This document shows, piece after piece, positions 8,808 to 18,200 of a DNA stretch of 64,000 nt (its first letter is position 1; every line of letters begins with the position of its first letter). Origin of the DNA: Caldilineaceae bacterium (GTDB taxonomy: Bacteria; Chloroflexota; Anaerolineae; Caldilineales; Caldilineaceae); the NCBI GenBank assembly GCA_019637645.1, contig JAHBVH010000001.1, positions 124,001-188,000 on the forward strand. Reading direction: 5' to 3'. Under the pieces are notes generated by a model. The model made no database searches and was not told the origin of the DNA. It was given only the letters and a program-made list of their open reading frames with translations. The translations under genes and the position numbers were made by a program.

Positions 8808-9953
8808 TTATTGTACCTGTTGAAACTCGCCATCGACCACCTGATAGATCCAGATTTGGGGATCAACCAGGTCGCCATCACTTTCAAAGCGCAGGGATTT
8901 CAGCAAGGTGTCGAGGGCGTTATTGCGAATAGCATCGGCCACTTGGCTAGCACTGAGCGCATCGGCCTTGCGCACCCCATCAGCCAACACTTGCATCGCC
9001 ACATAGCCATTAACCGAATAGGTGTCGGGGTTGCGATACTCCACCGCTTGGTAGGCTTCGATCCAGCTCTGGGCCGCCACGCTCTGGGGGCTGGGGGCAA
9101 AGGCGCTAACATACATCCCTTCGGCTGTGCCATTCGATTCGTCGATGGTGGCGGCCAAGAAGGCGCCGTCGCTTGCCAACATCGGCAGTGTGACACCTGC
9201 TTCGACTAATTCTGCCCGTAAATAAGGCGCTTCAATTTCATAACCCGCATAGAAAATCGCATCGGCGTTGGCATTTTGCACAGCGCTCACTTCATCGCCA
9301 TAGCGGGCTTGTCCCTCCTGCACTTGGCGGGTAACAACGGCTTCAGCGCCCCGCGCTGCTAATTCCTGAATGAGTGATGCTGCCAACCCTTTGCCATATT
9401 CGGTGTCATTATGAATCACCGCCACTCGTTGAGCCTTGAGCTGATTCACCAAGAACTCGGCATCTACTGCCGCTTGTACACTGTCATTGGCATTCACCCG
9501 AAAGAAGTTGGTATACCCGCGTTCGGTCAAGCTCTGTTCCGAAGCAGTCGGGGTGATGACAATAATGGGCATGTTCTGATATTCTTCCATGGCGGCCAAG
9601 GTCTGTCCACTGTTGAGATGGCCGATCACCCCGATGACCCGTTCGCCCTGGTCAAGCGCCTGCTGTACTTGGCTCACCTGGCTGACTGCCACCTCACTAT
9701 CGGACTCATCATCGAGCGAACGGACCACCACGCGATAGCCCAACAAGCCGCCATTGCGGTTGATCTCGGCGGCGGCCAAGCGGACACCGCCCAAGATGGT
9801 CTGGCCGCCATTGGCTTGAAAGCCGCTCAGGGGGACCGCCACAAAAACAATGGCATCCCCTTGGGTCGGTTCGCTGGACCGACTGCAACTTGTGAGGAGT
9901 AATCCTAATACAAGTACTAGGCTAAAAAGTATTCGTCCTGGCATAATTCGCAT
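8808..9953 (-). CDS. amino-acid-type (Peripla_BP_6) binding lipoprotein
   Basis: A 381-residue substrate-binding protein of the branched-chain amino acid (LivK-like) fold. From ATG 9953 it has a lipoprotein signal MRIMPGRILFSLVLVLGLLL ending in a TSC lipobox, so it should be anchored outside the membrane. The fold is recognised by VAVPLSGFQANGGQ, AAAEINRNGGLLGY, GHLNSGQT, ITPTASE, FFRVNANDS, and AVIHNDTEYGKG. No permease or ATPase genes accompany it; it is the last gene of a minus-strand cluster with PspA and VWA genes. ATG 9944 is an alternative start. It could be a sensory binding protein rather than a transporter part. Confidence 0.85.
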   Translation of the reverse strand: MRIMPGRILFSLVLVLGLLLTSCSRSSEPTQGDAIVFVAVPLSGFQANGGQTILGGVRLAAAEINRNGGLLGYRVVVRSLDDESDSEVAVSQVSQVQQALDQGERVIGVIGHLNSGQTLAAMEEYQNMPIIVITPTASEQSLTERGYTNFFRVNANDSVQAAVDAEFLVNQLKAQRVAVIHNDTEYGKGLAASLIQELAARGAEAVVTRQVQEGQARYGDEVSAVQNANADAIFYAGYEIEAPYLRAELVEAGVTLPMLASDGAFLAATIDESNGTAEGMYVSAFAPSPQSVAAQSWIEAYQAVEYRNPDTYSVNGYVAMQVLADGVRKADALSASQVADAIRNNALDTLLKSLRFESDGDLVDPQIWIYQVVDGEFQQVQ

Positions 9954-10077
9954 TTCGCATTCTGCAACTGATCTCATCACGCTTGCTGATTGAATCGTCA
10001 GGGCCACCCCACCCCAGGCATGCCGCACACCTGCCATAGCTATGCCACAGTCATGTGACAGCGCCCTTAGGTGATGG

Positions 10078-10896
10078 TTAGCGCTGTGAATTGTAGGTAT
10101 AAACTTCGTTAATACTCGCCACCAAATCATTCAGCCGCGCCACCTGTTCCCGGATATCCGCTTGGAGGCGCTCGGCTTGGCCGCTGCCAACACTCTGGGC
10201 ATCGATTAACTGGACTTGGCTATAGACCGTTGCCAACGCCGTGAGGCTCTGCTCTAGTTGGAGGGCCGCCTGTTTCATGCGGGCGTCCAGCTCTCGCAAC
10301 GTCTGCCAATGTTTGCCCTTACTGGCAATCACCTCATCGAGCTGCTGTTGCATGGTGGGATTGCTCTCTACCTTGCGTTGCGCTGTGAGCTTTTCCAACT
10401 CCTTGGGCAGCGCTTGGCGTTCGCGATCCAACAGATCATCGGCGCGATACATATCAACCCGCAGCGCCAAGGCGTAGATATTGCTCAGCCAGGCTGTGAT
10501 CTGGTTGGCTGTCTCCTCCAGCCGCTCGCGGATCAGCCCAGGGCGCTGTTTGTGGATCTCCGTTTCGATCCGTCGTTGATATTCCAATGCACTCTCTACA
10601 TCTTGTCGCAATTCCTTATCGCGCAGCTGACGCGGATCAAACTTTTCCTGAAACTGGGCCAGGAGGACCCGCCGATTGGTCTCTGGATCATTAATGCTGG
10701 AATAGACAATCAGGATCAGCCCAATGAGCCCCAAGAGCGGCCAGCCCAAGGGCGGCCACCATGGAAAGGGTCGGCGCAACAAGAAAAAGAGCACAAGCGT
10801 CAGCGCGACGACGACCGCACTTTCCCAGCGCATGATCGCGTATTGGAGAATATCACCTTGCGCTTTCTGTTGCAGCTCACTCCGAATAGTGGTCAT
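10078..10896 (-). CDS. membrane-anchored coiled-coil protein of unknown function
   Basis: A 272-residue protein without a recognised family. The first about 65 residues hold two hydrophobic helices (VVVALTLVLFFLLRR and the GWPLLGLIGLILIVYSS stretch). The rest is charged, Glu/Gln/Arg-rich and predicted to be helical with coiled-coil heptads (KLTAQRKVESNPTMQQQLDE, EQSLTALATVYSQVQ). It lies between the binding-protein/VWA fusion gene (48 bp away) and the amino-acid-type binding lipoprotein, all on one strand. A scaffold or membrane-organising role beside PspA is plausible, but this is inference from context. Confidence 0.7.
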   Translation of the reverse strand: MTTIRSELQQKAQGDILQYAIMRWESAVVVALTLVLFFLLRRPFPWWPPLGWPLLGLIGLILIVYSSINDPETNRRVLLAQFQEKFDPRQLRDKELRQDVESALEYQRRIETEIHKQRPGLIRERLEETANQITAWLSNIYALALRVDMYRADDLLDRERQALPKELEKLTAQRKVESNPTMQQQLDEVIASKGKHWQTLRELDARMKQAALQLEQSLTALATVYSQVQLIDAQSVGSGQAERLQADIREQVARLNDLVASINEVYTYNSQR

Positions 10897-10944
10897 GGTG
10901 CGTCTCGAATCGTTAAATCGATAGCTTCTACCTCAGGTAGAAGG

Positions 10945-12723
10945 CTAGAAGTAAGTAGAAATAATGCGGTAGAGTTCTTCGATCTCGGTCTCGCTGGCTC
11001 GACGGAATTGGCCGTCACCAACGTCTGCAATGGCGCGCAGCAGATTTTCATCGGCGTCGTTGCCAAAGGCAATGGTAAAGATCACCAAGCGTTGGTTGCG
11101 ATGCCGCTGGAGCAGGCTTTGCAACTCATCGAGCGTATGGGTACTTTCATTCTCCTGGCCGTCGGTCATCACCACCAGCGCGTTGATCGCTTCGGTGTCG
11201 TTTTGCGACAAGATGTCATCGGCGGCGGCATAGACCGCATCAATCAGCGCCGTGCCACCGATGGCCTCCATTTGGTCGATCTGGCGTAAGAGATCTTGGC
11301 GCACGTTATCGTCCAAAGTGCGTAGCGGCGTAAAATTCTTCGAGCCACTGGCAAATTCGAGCATCCCGAGCCGATCCCGTTCGCCCTTGATCTGGCCGAC
11401 AAAGGCGCGCAGCGCTTCTTTGGTTCGTAGCAGCTTATTCCCCTCGTCCATGCTGCCGCTGGTATCGACCACTAGATAGACGTTGGTAGGTCGTTTGGTG
11501 TAGTACCAGAAGTTTTGCACCACCTCGACCACAGCCGGTGAGGGCATCTGTAATGTGGTCTGGGGCTGACGCCAATCGACGGCATCGGTATTGACAAAGG
11601 GGCTATCGCCGCTGCCGAGATCAATCGATAGCGTTGCGGGCCGGTAGCCAGCCTGTAGCAACTGCGCTTGTGTAGCGGCGCTTGAGAGAAATTCCCCAAA
11701 GGCTTGGTAGGTCAATCGTTGATTGTCGGTCACTGCCAAGTCATCATGGGGCGCACCTAGCTCGAGCAACACCAGCGGGTGATCCGTCCACAACGCGCCC
11801 TCAGCGGGATAGATGGCCACTAGCCGTTCGCCCTTGGGGTTGCGATTCCAGTCGATGACAACCCGTTCCTGCGCCACAAAGGTATCCAAGAACGACCGCC
11901 CCTCATCGGCCAGCCGCTGCATGATCACCTCTTCGCCTTCGCCATAGAAACGAACCGTTGCTTCAACTGCCTGGACATAGTCGAGCGTACTCTGGGCGGT
12001 AGCGGCTTCTTCGGTGAGCCCGCGGGTCAGGTTAGCACCGGCGTAAAACTCTGCCAGCATTGCGAGAAGACCACTGGCATTGTTGGTGCTCGGGTGATTC
12101 CACTTAAAGTCGGGATCTTGGGTGGCCTTTTGTTGAATCGTTTGCCAGCCCACGGGCTGATCGGGCCAACCAAGCTCGCGCGCGACGCTCTCCCACGCCA
12201 CGATCACCACCGGGCTGACGGCATAGCGCATTTGGCCGCTGGTGCGTTGCTGGCCCACCGGCACCATACCGGCTTGTTCTGTCTGGCCTAATTGAGTTCG
12301 CCACGCTTGCTCTAATCGGTCCACCCAGAGGCTGCTATCAGGCGACATGGCTTGGAAATTAGGCCGTGCCAAAGCGGCATCGATCATCTGGGCTGGTTCA
12401 TAGGCCGTAATCTGCACCTGCATCCGTTCCCCATTGGGGGTCTGGTTGCTTTGTCCATTAAATTGTTCGGCTAGCTCTTGGAGCATGGGGGCCATCAGGG
12501 GCGAAGCCGCAATCGTCAATTCGGCGCTTTGTTCTTCCCAGGTGAGGGACGGCTCCGTGGTGGCTATGGTGCTCTCATCGTCGCTCCATAGACCAGCTAG
12601 CCACATCCCCGTGCGTACTGTTAGGGTGCCACAGGCGACCAAGAGGGCGAGGACAATGCCGCCGATGACGAGCAGATTTTGCTTTTGCGCACCCTGCTTG
12701 CCTTTGCGTTTACTGTTACTCAT
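10945..12723 (-). CDS. extracellular binding-protein domain fused to a VWA domain
   Basis: A 592-residue secreted or membrane-tethered protein. It starts at ATG 12723 with GAGGTG six bases upstream. A hydrophobic segment (LLVIGGIVLALLVACG) near residue 25 ends in a possible lipobox. Residues about 70-390 resemble a type 2 solute-binding fold (LTIAASPLMAPMLQELAEQF; WNHPSTNNASGLLAM). Residues about 410-592 are a von Willebrand factor A domain with a full MIDAS metal site: DTSGSMDEG, then Thr in GGTALIDA and Asp in VMTDGQENES. VWA domains bind proteins or metal-coordinated ligands. The gene follows a second binding protein after ten bases, so the two are surely co-expressed. It is not a conventional ABC importer part because no permease is present. 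Confidence 0.85.
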   Translation of the reverse strand: MSNSKRKGKQGAQKQNLLVIGGIVLALLVACGTLTVRTGMWLAGLWSDDESTIATTEPSLTWEEQSAELTIAASPLMAPMLQELAEQFNGQSNQTPNGERMQVQITAYEPAQMIDAALARPNFQAMSPDSSLWVDRLEQAWRTQLGQTEQAGMVPVGQQRTSGQMRYAVSPVVIVAWESVARELGWPDQPVGWQTIQQKATQDPDFKWNHPSTNNASGLLAMLAEFYAGANLTRGLTEEAATAQSTLDYVQAVEATVRFYGEGEEVIMQRLADEGRSFLDTFVAQERVVIDWNRNPKGERLVAIYPAEGALWTDHPLVLLELGAPHDDLAVTDNQRLTYQAFGEFLSSAATQAQLLQAGYRPATLSIDLGSGDSPFVNTDAVDWRQPQTTLQMPSPAVVEVVQNFWYYTKRPTNVYLVVDTSGSMDEGNKLLRTKEALRAFVGQIKGERDRLGMLEFASGSKNFTPLRTLDDNVRQDLLRQIDQMEAIGGTALIDAVYAAADDILSQNDTEAINALVVMTDGQENESTHTLDELQSLLQRHRNQRLVIFTIAFGNDADENLLRAIADVGDGQFRRASETEIEELYRIISTYF

Positions 12724-12733
12724 TGTCTTCACC

Positions 12734-13987
12734 TCACTTGGCCACGTTCAGATCAAACCAGCGCAACAAGGTCAAGAGTACATCGCGATCGGGATTGCGC
12801 ATGGCCGACGTGCGTGGCACGACTGACTGCACCCCTTGATCGGCCCACTTGACAAACAAGCTATCCGGTGATGCATCGACGCCGATATTGGAGTTAGCTG
12901 GGCGCAGCCCGTAGACCAACGCGGCTTTTTGTTGCTCTTCACTCAGCAGGAACCGTTGGAAGTCCAGCGCGGCATTCTTCTTGATCGCGCTTGTTTCGGG
13001 GCCAACCCAGACGGTAAAGGGAAAATCAAACCAAGTGACATAGTCTGGATAGTAGATATGCAGCGGGTCTTCCCAGCGGGTGATAATCCCCTGCATGTTT
13101 TGGAGGAGATCACTTTCGAGGAGCTGACCACCATCGCCGACGCTATACCCAAAGAGGGCAAAATCTTCGGCGGTATAGGCACTGCCACCGCTAATATCAG
13201 TCACCGCACCCATCAACTCGCCTAGCCAACTTTGGAAGGCCGGATTCGTAATATCTTCGACAGTAATATCGGTGCGGTCATAATATTCACCGGCCATGGC
13301 AATCATAGCGGCCAGTCCACCGGCATTTTTGTTAGGATTAGGCACCACCAGCTTGAAGTAGCCCCATTGGGCATCCCCCCCTAGTTCCGGCCAGCCGCCC
13401 TTGGCAATGGCCGCATCGTGAATGGCACGCCAGTTCACCGCACCAAATTTTTCTTCCAAGACTTGACCACGGCTTTCATAGACACCCCAGGCAAAGAGGC
13501 TAATGGCAATGGGGCGCGCCCGATACTCACCGTCGGTGAGAAAGACATCGCGTCCGAGCCGCTCTTTATAGGAGGCGTTCGCCAACTCGACAAGATAGCG
13601 ACTATCGGGAATCCAAGCCGTGGGAAAATCGTCTAGGGCGGCTTGCTCTGCTTCACTCAACGTTTCTGGGGTGGTACTCCCTGCCAATGCACCATAGTCG
13701 TTGCGATCCCAACGCCCGAGTGCTGTCAAGCCATCGATGGCCACAATTTCGACTTGCACACGCGTCCCATTGACGGTATGTTCACCCGAGTTATAGGCGG
13801 CGGCGGCTTGGCGCACCCAAGGTTCTACCGGCAGCGCGGTGAGGACCCGAATGGTGACTTCGTCGGGACGGTCCACCGTAAAGGTACTATCATTGGAGGT
13901 TGAGCCGCGGCTGAGGAAGAGCGAAACACCCACAATGACCACCGCAGCAGCGATAATACTAATAAAGATTAATCGAGTTCTTTTCAT
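12734..13987 (-). CDS. extracellular solute-binding-like protein
   Basis: A 417-residue protein with an N-terminal signal or anchor helix (LIFISIIAAAVVIVGVSLFL) and a type 2 periplasmic-binding-like body: TIRVLTALPVEPWVRQAAAAY near residue 45, FAWGVYESRG, KLVVPNPNKNAGGLAAM, and WVGPETSAIKKNAALDFQ. The last segment (RNPDRDVLLTLLRWF) resembles the end of the binding domain in the adjacent VWA fusion, so the two genes probably share ancestry. The ligand is unknown. A 13-bp hairpin separates it from pspA upstream. Confidence 0.8.
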   Translation of the reverse strand: MKRTRLIFISIIAAAVVIVGVSLFLSRGSTSNDSTFTVDRPDEVTIRVLTALPVEPWVRQAAAAYNSGEHTVNGTRVQVEIVAIDGLTALGRWDRNDYGALAGSTTPETLSEAEQAALDDFPTAWIPDSRYLVELANASYKERLGRDVFLTDGEYRARPIAISLFAWGVYESRGQVLEEKFGAVNWRAIHDAAIAKGGWPELGGDAQWGYFKLVVPNPNKNAGGLAAMIAMAGEYYDRTDITVEDITNPAFQSWLGELMGAVTDISGGSAYTAEDFALFGYSVGDGGQLLESDLLQNMQGIITRWEDPLHIYYPDYVTWFDFPFTVWVGPETSAIKKNAALDFQRFLLSEEQQKAALVYGLRPANSNIGVDASPDSLFVKWADQGVQSVVPRTSAMRNPDRDVLLTLLRWFDLNVAK

Positions 13988-14030
13988 CGAACCATTGTCA
14001 CTTATGTGGATAAGTAGACTGGAGAGGGAG

Positions 14031-14060
14031 AGTAGAGACTGTAAATCTACAGTCTCTACT
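14031..14060. terminator. 13-bp perfect hairpin between pspA and the binding-protein gene
   Basis: Arms AGTAGAGACTGTA and TACAGTCTCTACT around a four-base loop. It has no T-run on the minus strand, so it may act as an attenuator, mRNA-processing site or stabiliser that sets the pspA level apart from the downstream genes. Confidence 0.45.
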
Positions 14061-14087
14061 TATATTTCCCCGCCCCAGCTACCTAAG

Positions 14088-14765
14088 TTACGACAAGCCT
14101 AATTTCTTCTTGCGGTCGGCCAACTGCGCTTTGAGGGCGCTGCTTTCCAAGACCTGATCCATCTGCTCGTCGAGGCTAGCGGCGCGCATTTCGCTGGCGG
14201 TGCTGGCCTTGTCGAGCCGGGCATAGACGCTTTCGGCAATGCGCTTGATGTCGCTGTCGCCCGAGCCCATGAGATCGTCGAGGCTCTTCATGGCCTTGAC
14301 CGTGGTTTCCTTGCTCTTGGCCAATTCGAGCAGTGCTTCAAGCTCTTGGCGTTCCTGTTTCATCGTGGCTAGGCGTGCTTCGAGCTTTACCTTAGCATCG
14401 AGTAGCTTCTGGAATTCAACTTCCTGACGCTGGACCTGTTCTTGGTAAGTCTCGACCAAACGCTGTACGCTGTTAAGCTGACTTTGGGCTGCAATGGCGG
14501 CGGCTTCATTGCCTTCGGTGAGGAAGGCATCAATCGCGCGGTCAATTTCTTTATGGCGATGTTCATGCTCGACTAAACGTCGCTTGATCGATTTGACTTC
14601 GCCGCCAACCGTGGCCGCGGCATCTTCTAATTCGGCCAAGTTGTTTTCAACCTGACGGACATACTGATCAATGACGGCCAAGCTGTTGCTCTTGAGCGCT
14701 TGATCAACCATATAATGCAGATTGGCTGAGATTAAGGTGCTAACTTTTTCTAAAAGCGATGCCAT
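14088..14765 (-). CDS. pspA: PspA/IM30 family protein
   Basis: A 225-residue PspA/Vipp1-family protein (ESCRT-III-like), almost entirely alpha-helical. The N-terminus MASLLEKVSTLISANLHYMV is the amphipathic membrane-binding helix. The long coiled coil follows (QYVRQVENNLAELEDAAATV ... QRQEVEFQKLLDAKVKLEAR). PspA proteins form rods on the inner face of the cytoplasmic membrane and protect it under stress. ATG 14765 has a strong TTAGGAGG ribosome site. It is the promoter-proximal gene of the cluster with binding and VWA proteins, which suggests an envelope-stress function for the set. Confidence 0.92.
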   Translation of the reverse strand: MASLLEKVSTLISANLHYMVDQALKSNSLAVIDQYVRQVENNLAELEDAAATVGGEVKSIKRRLVEHEHRHKEIDRAIDAFLTEGNEAAAIAAQSQLNSVQRLVETYQEQVQRQEVEFQKLLDAKVKLEARLATMKQERQELEALLELAKSKETTVKAMKSLDDLMGSGDSDIKRIAESVYARLDKASTASEMRAASLDEQMDQVLESSALKAQLADRKKKLGLS

Positions 14766-15230
14766 AGTGATTTTCCTCCTAAGAGACAGATATATCGCTT
14801 ATTGATTCTAAGATCAAGGTGGTTACTATATTCTTTACTATATTCTACGGAAGAAACCGGCTTTGGTTTCTTGGCTCGGTAGATGACTTCATCATAACAG
14901 ATCCCTCGGTCGGATGATGACAGCACGCTGATAGATAAGCCGACAAAAAGCTGACAGCGTGCCTGATCATGTAAAGTATACTGGTAAAATAGTTTCATTG
15001 GCTGCGGCATTTATCTGACTTATGCTGATGGCATTGTTGTAGGCAGCGGAGAAGTGGGTGCGGCGATACGAGTAGGCTAAAAGAGATGGGGAATAGACGA
15101 ATGCTTTTGATAAGCGTAGGCTGAGCTTGTCGAAGCTGACATCGCTGCGGCTTCGACAAGCTCAGCCTACGCTTTCGCACCGGACTTAGCGTTGAAGTTA
15201 CATCAACATTATCGGTTTGCCGATGTAACG
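14766..15230. other. upstream region of pspA and downstream region of recQ, with repeats
   Basis: No gene. It holds a tandem direct repeat TTACTATATTC at 14823-14845 that contains -10-like TATAGT on the minus strand (pspA promoter candidate), a 25-bp perfect inverted repeat at 15112-15174, and a smaller inverted repeat GTTACATC/GATGTAAC at about 15197-15228 just after the recQ stop. Confidence 0.5.
15112..15174. repeat. 25-bp perfect inverted repeat (GGCTGAGCTTGTCGAAGC type)
   Basis: The arms at 15112-15136 and 15150-15174 are perfect reverse complements separated by 13 bases. The arm core CTTCGACAAGCTCAGCC resembles a palindromic repeat seen in many bacterial genomes. It lies in the gap between pspA and recQ. 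Confidence 0.85.
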
Positions 15231-18200
15231 CTACTTCGCCGCGCCCAGCGCGTCTTGGATAATCGCCAAGATGCGTTCCCCATCCTCCTTGAACGCACTA
15301 CTGCGGAAGCCGAGTAACCCTTCTAATTGATCCTGCGTGGTCGGGGCCCGCTGGGCAATACTTTTGAGCAGGGTATTGCCTGCCACTTCATAGGGCTTCA
15401 TACGGCCTGTGATCGCCTTTTTCTGGCGTAATTCTTGTAACTTCATGAAGATCTTCTTCTCGACAGCTGCCGAGACCGTGGGGGCTTTTTCCAGGATCTG
15501 CTGTTTGACGGTTGCGACCGTTTCGGCCTGCACGGTGCGCTGGGTTTGCAGCAAGGTCTCGTCCCCGTTTTGCAAAGGGTTCAGCTTGATCAGATCGAGA
15601 ATGGTTGGCCCATAATGTTGGAGCCGTTGCGCTCCCATACCGGGTAGCACGGCCAACTCTTCTTCGCTTTGGGGTCGCGTTTCAGCAATGCGAAGCATGA
15701 GTTCATTGCTCATAATCACATAGGGTGGCTGGCCTTGTTCGGCAGCACAGCGTCGTCGCCACAGCCATAGGGCTTTCTGGAGCGCCGTATATTTGTCGCC
15801 TTCTGTGGGGAGCTCTTCACTCTCGGGGCTCTCTTCGGTTGGTTGGGCTTCGGCATAGGCCGCCAACTCGGGATGTTCGGCCAGCCAGAGGTCCGCTTCG
15901 GTGCGTCCGCGCGTCGTTGGGGCCAGCACCGAGTACCCTTGGCGTTCATACTGACGCAGACGGCTATCTTCGAGGAGGTCGTCAATATAATTGGTAATGT
16001 TGGATTCGCCCAAGGCTTTCAGCGCCCCAAAGTGACGGGCCTTGTCGGCTGTCACAGGGGCACGGAGGCTACCGGCCAAGATGCGTGCCAGCCCACTGCG
16101 CCCTACGGGCTTTGGTAGGCTGATGAGACAATCCATAATCATCGGCTCAATATCGGCATCATCCGGGGCCAAGTGAGATAGCGCGGCCCGTTCGGGCAGC
16201 TTGGGCTTGACACCAGTACAGTTATCGCAGACCTCACAGCGGTTGCGGGGCGGGCTCCCAAAGTGGGCGCTAATATAGCCATGGCGGCAACTCTCGGCGG
16301 TAGCGTAGCCGATCACATCATCAATGCGCCGTTGCGCCATGACTGCACTCTGATCAAGCAAATGTTGCAGGCGTTGATCCATGGTGCTGGGCTGGGGTGG
16401 CAGCTCAATCAGCATGGCCCGTCGGCCCCCTTTGATCTTAAGATAGCCTTTTTCTTGCCAGTCGAGCAAACCGCTTTCGACATTTTCCAAGGGCCAGCCC
16501 ATAAAGTTTGCAATATCCGCTGCCTTGAAGGTTGCACTCTGCCCTGGGCGGAGCGCCAACCCTTGGCGTAAATAGGTAAAGCTTCGATCTTTCTCCGCAG
16601 CCGCTTTGAGCTTGGCGGCCAGGCTAATGGTGAGATCCTGAGGAGAGTCAAAGCTGCGGTCGATGAGATCGGCGCGTTCTAAGATGCTGACGGCGACGCG
16701 GACGGTGGTTTCATCAGTATTGAGTACCTGTTGGAGGCGACGAATGTCTACCGGTCCAATGAGCCGTTGTGGGGCCGTAGCGTCGGTTTGCTGATTGTCT
16801 GCCGGCAAGCCAGCGCTCTCACTAGCCTGAGCGGCGGCGGTCATGTCCAATTGGGCGGCAATCGCCGCATAAACTTTGTGGAGGAAATCGATGCTATATT
16901 CGTCCGATTTGGCCCAGCGCCGGAGATTAGACCAATCATTATTGCTATAAAAAAGCACGCCCTGGCTCGGTTTGCCATCACGCCCGGCGCGGCCTACCTC
17001 TTGGTAGTAGGCGGCCAAGCTGCGTGAAGGGTGGAAATGAACAATAAAGCGGATATTGGCTTTGTCGATACCCATGCCAAACGCGATGGTAGCGACGACG
17101 ACCCGGGTGCTCTCATTCATAAACCGATCTTGCACTGCACCCCGATCACTCAGGCCAGCGTGGTAGGCTTCGGCGGCAATGCCAGCTTGACGCAGTTGGT
17201 AGGCCAGTTGTTCGCTCTTGTGGCGGCTATTGACATAGACGATCCCGCTGCCTGGTGTCTCTTGCACAAATTGCGTGAGCGCCTCTAGTTTTTCCTCTTC
17301 ATTATGAAATTGGATCGACGAGAGATGTAGATTGTTCCGGAAGATGTCCATCGCCATCACCCGTGGGCGCGGGAGCGGCGTAGCGGTATCTTCACCCTCG
17401 TTGCTAATGTAATTGAGAATCTCATCGCGGATGCGTGGCGGCGCGGTGGCGGTCATGGCCAAGGTGGTGGGCGCGCCCAGCTCTAAACGCGCTTCTTGAA
17501 TAAAGAGATAATCAGGCCGGAAATCATGGCCCCAAAGGCTAACACAATGCGCTTCGTCGATGACAAAAAGATCGACACCCGCATGACGGAGCGCCCGTAA
17601 GAATTCGCGCTGCCGTAACCGCTCTGGCGCGGCATAGATGAGCTTGTATTGCCCCGCGGCTACGGCTTCCATCCGCCGGGCTAGCTCTTCTTCGGTCAAG
17701 GTGCTGTTAATAAAGGTGGCTTGTGCCCGGGCCGCGGTGGGTAGACTTTCTACTTGATCTTTCATCAACGCGATCAAAGGGCTAATCACCAAGGTCATGC
17801 GTGGTAACATCATGGCCGGCAGCTGATAGCAGAGGGATTTACCCGCGCCTGTAGGCATGACGGTAAGAATCGATTCGTGCCGGAGAACCGTGGCGATTGT
17901 CTCAATTTGGCCGCTGCGCAAAGTGCCAAAGCCAAAATGGCGCACGGTGGCAAGCTGAATGGAACGCTGCTCCTCGCGATTGACGGCAATCGCTTCTGGC
18001 CCATTATGGCGGTGGTAGCGAATTTCAATTTCGGCGGCAGGCAGATCGTCATCGGTAAAAGGCGCAAAGGCTTGGCGCAAAGCGGTTAGATCCGCGGCCT
18101 GGCGGCGCTGCAATTCCGTTTCGACGGCGCGCGCACTCTCGTTATTGCTGGTTACTGCATAGAGCGCCAACAGGTGACGGAGCTGTTCGACTGTCACTCC

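Noticed and set aside
10258..11289. 343-codon plus-strand frame opposite the coiled-coil and VWA genes
   Set aside because: It is antisense to two genes with clear domain features; composition is typical of a shadow frame.
14995..15180. Short minus-strand frame containing LSLSKPQ
   Set aside because: It is generated by the 25-bp inverted repeat, which translates to this peptide in many genomes; no start signals.
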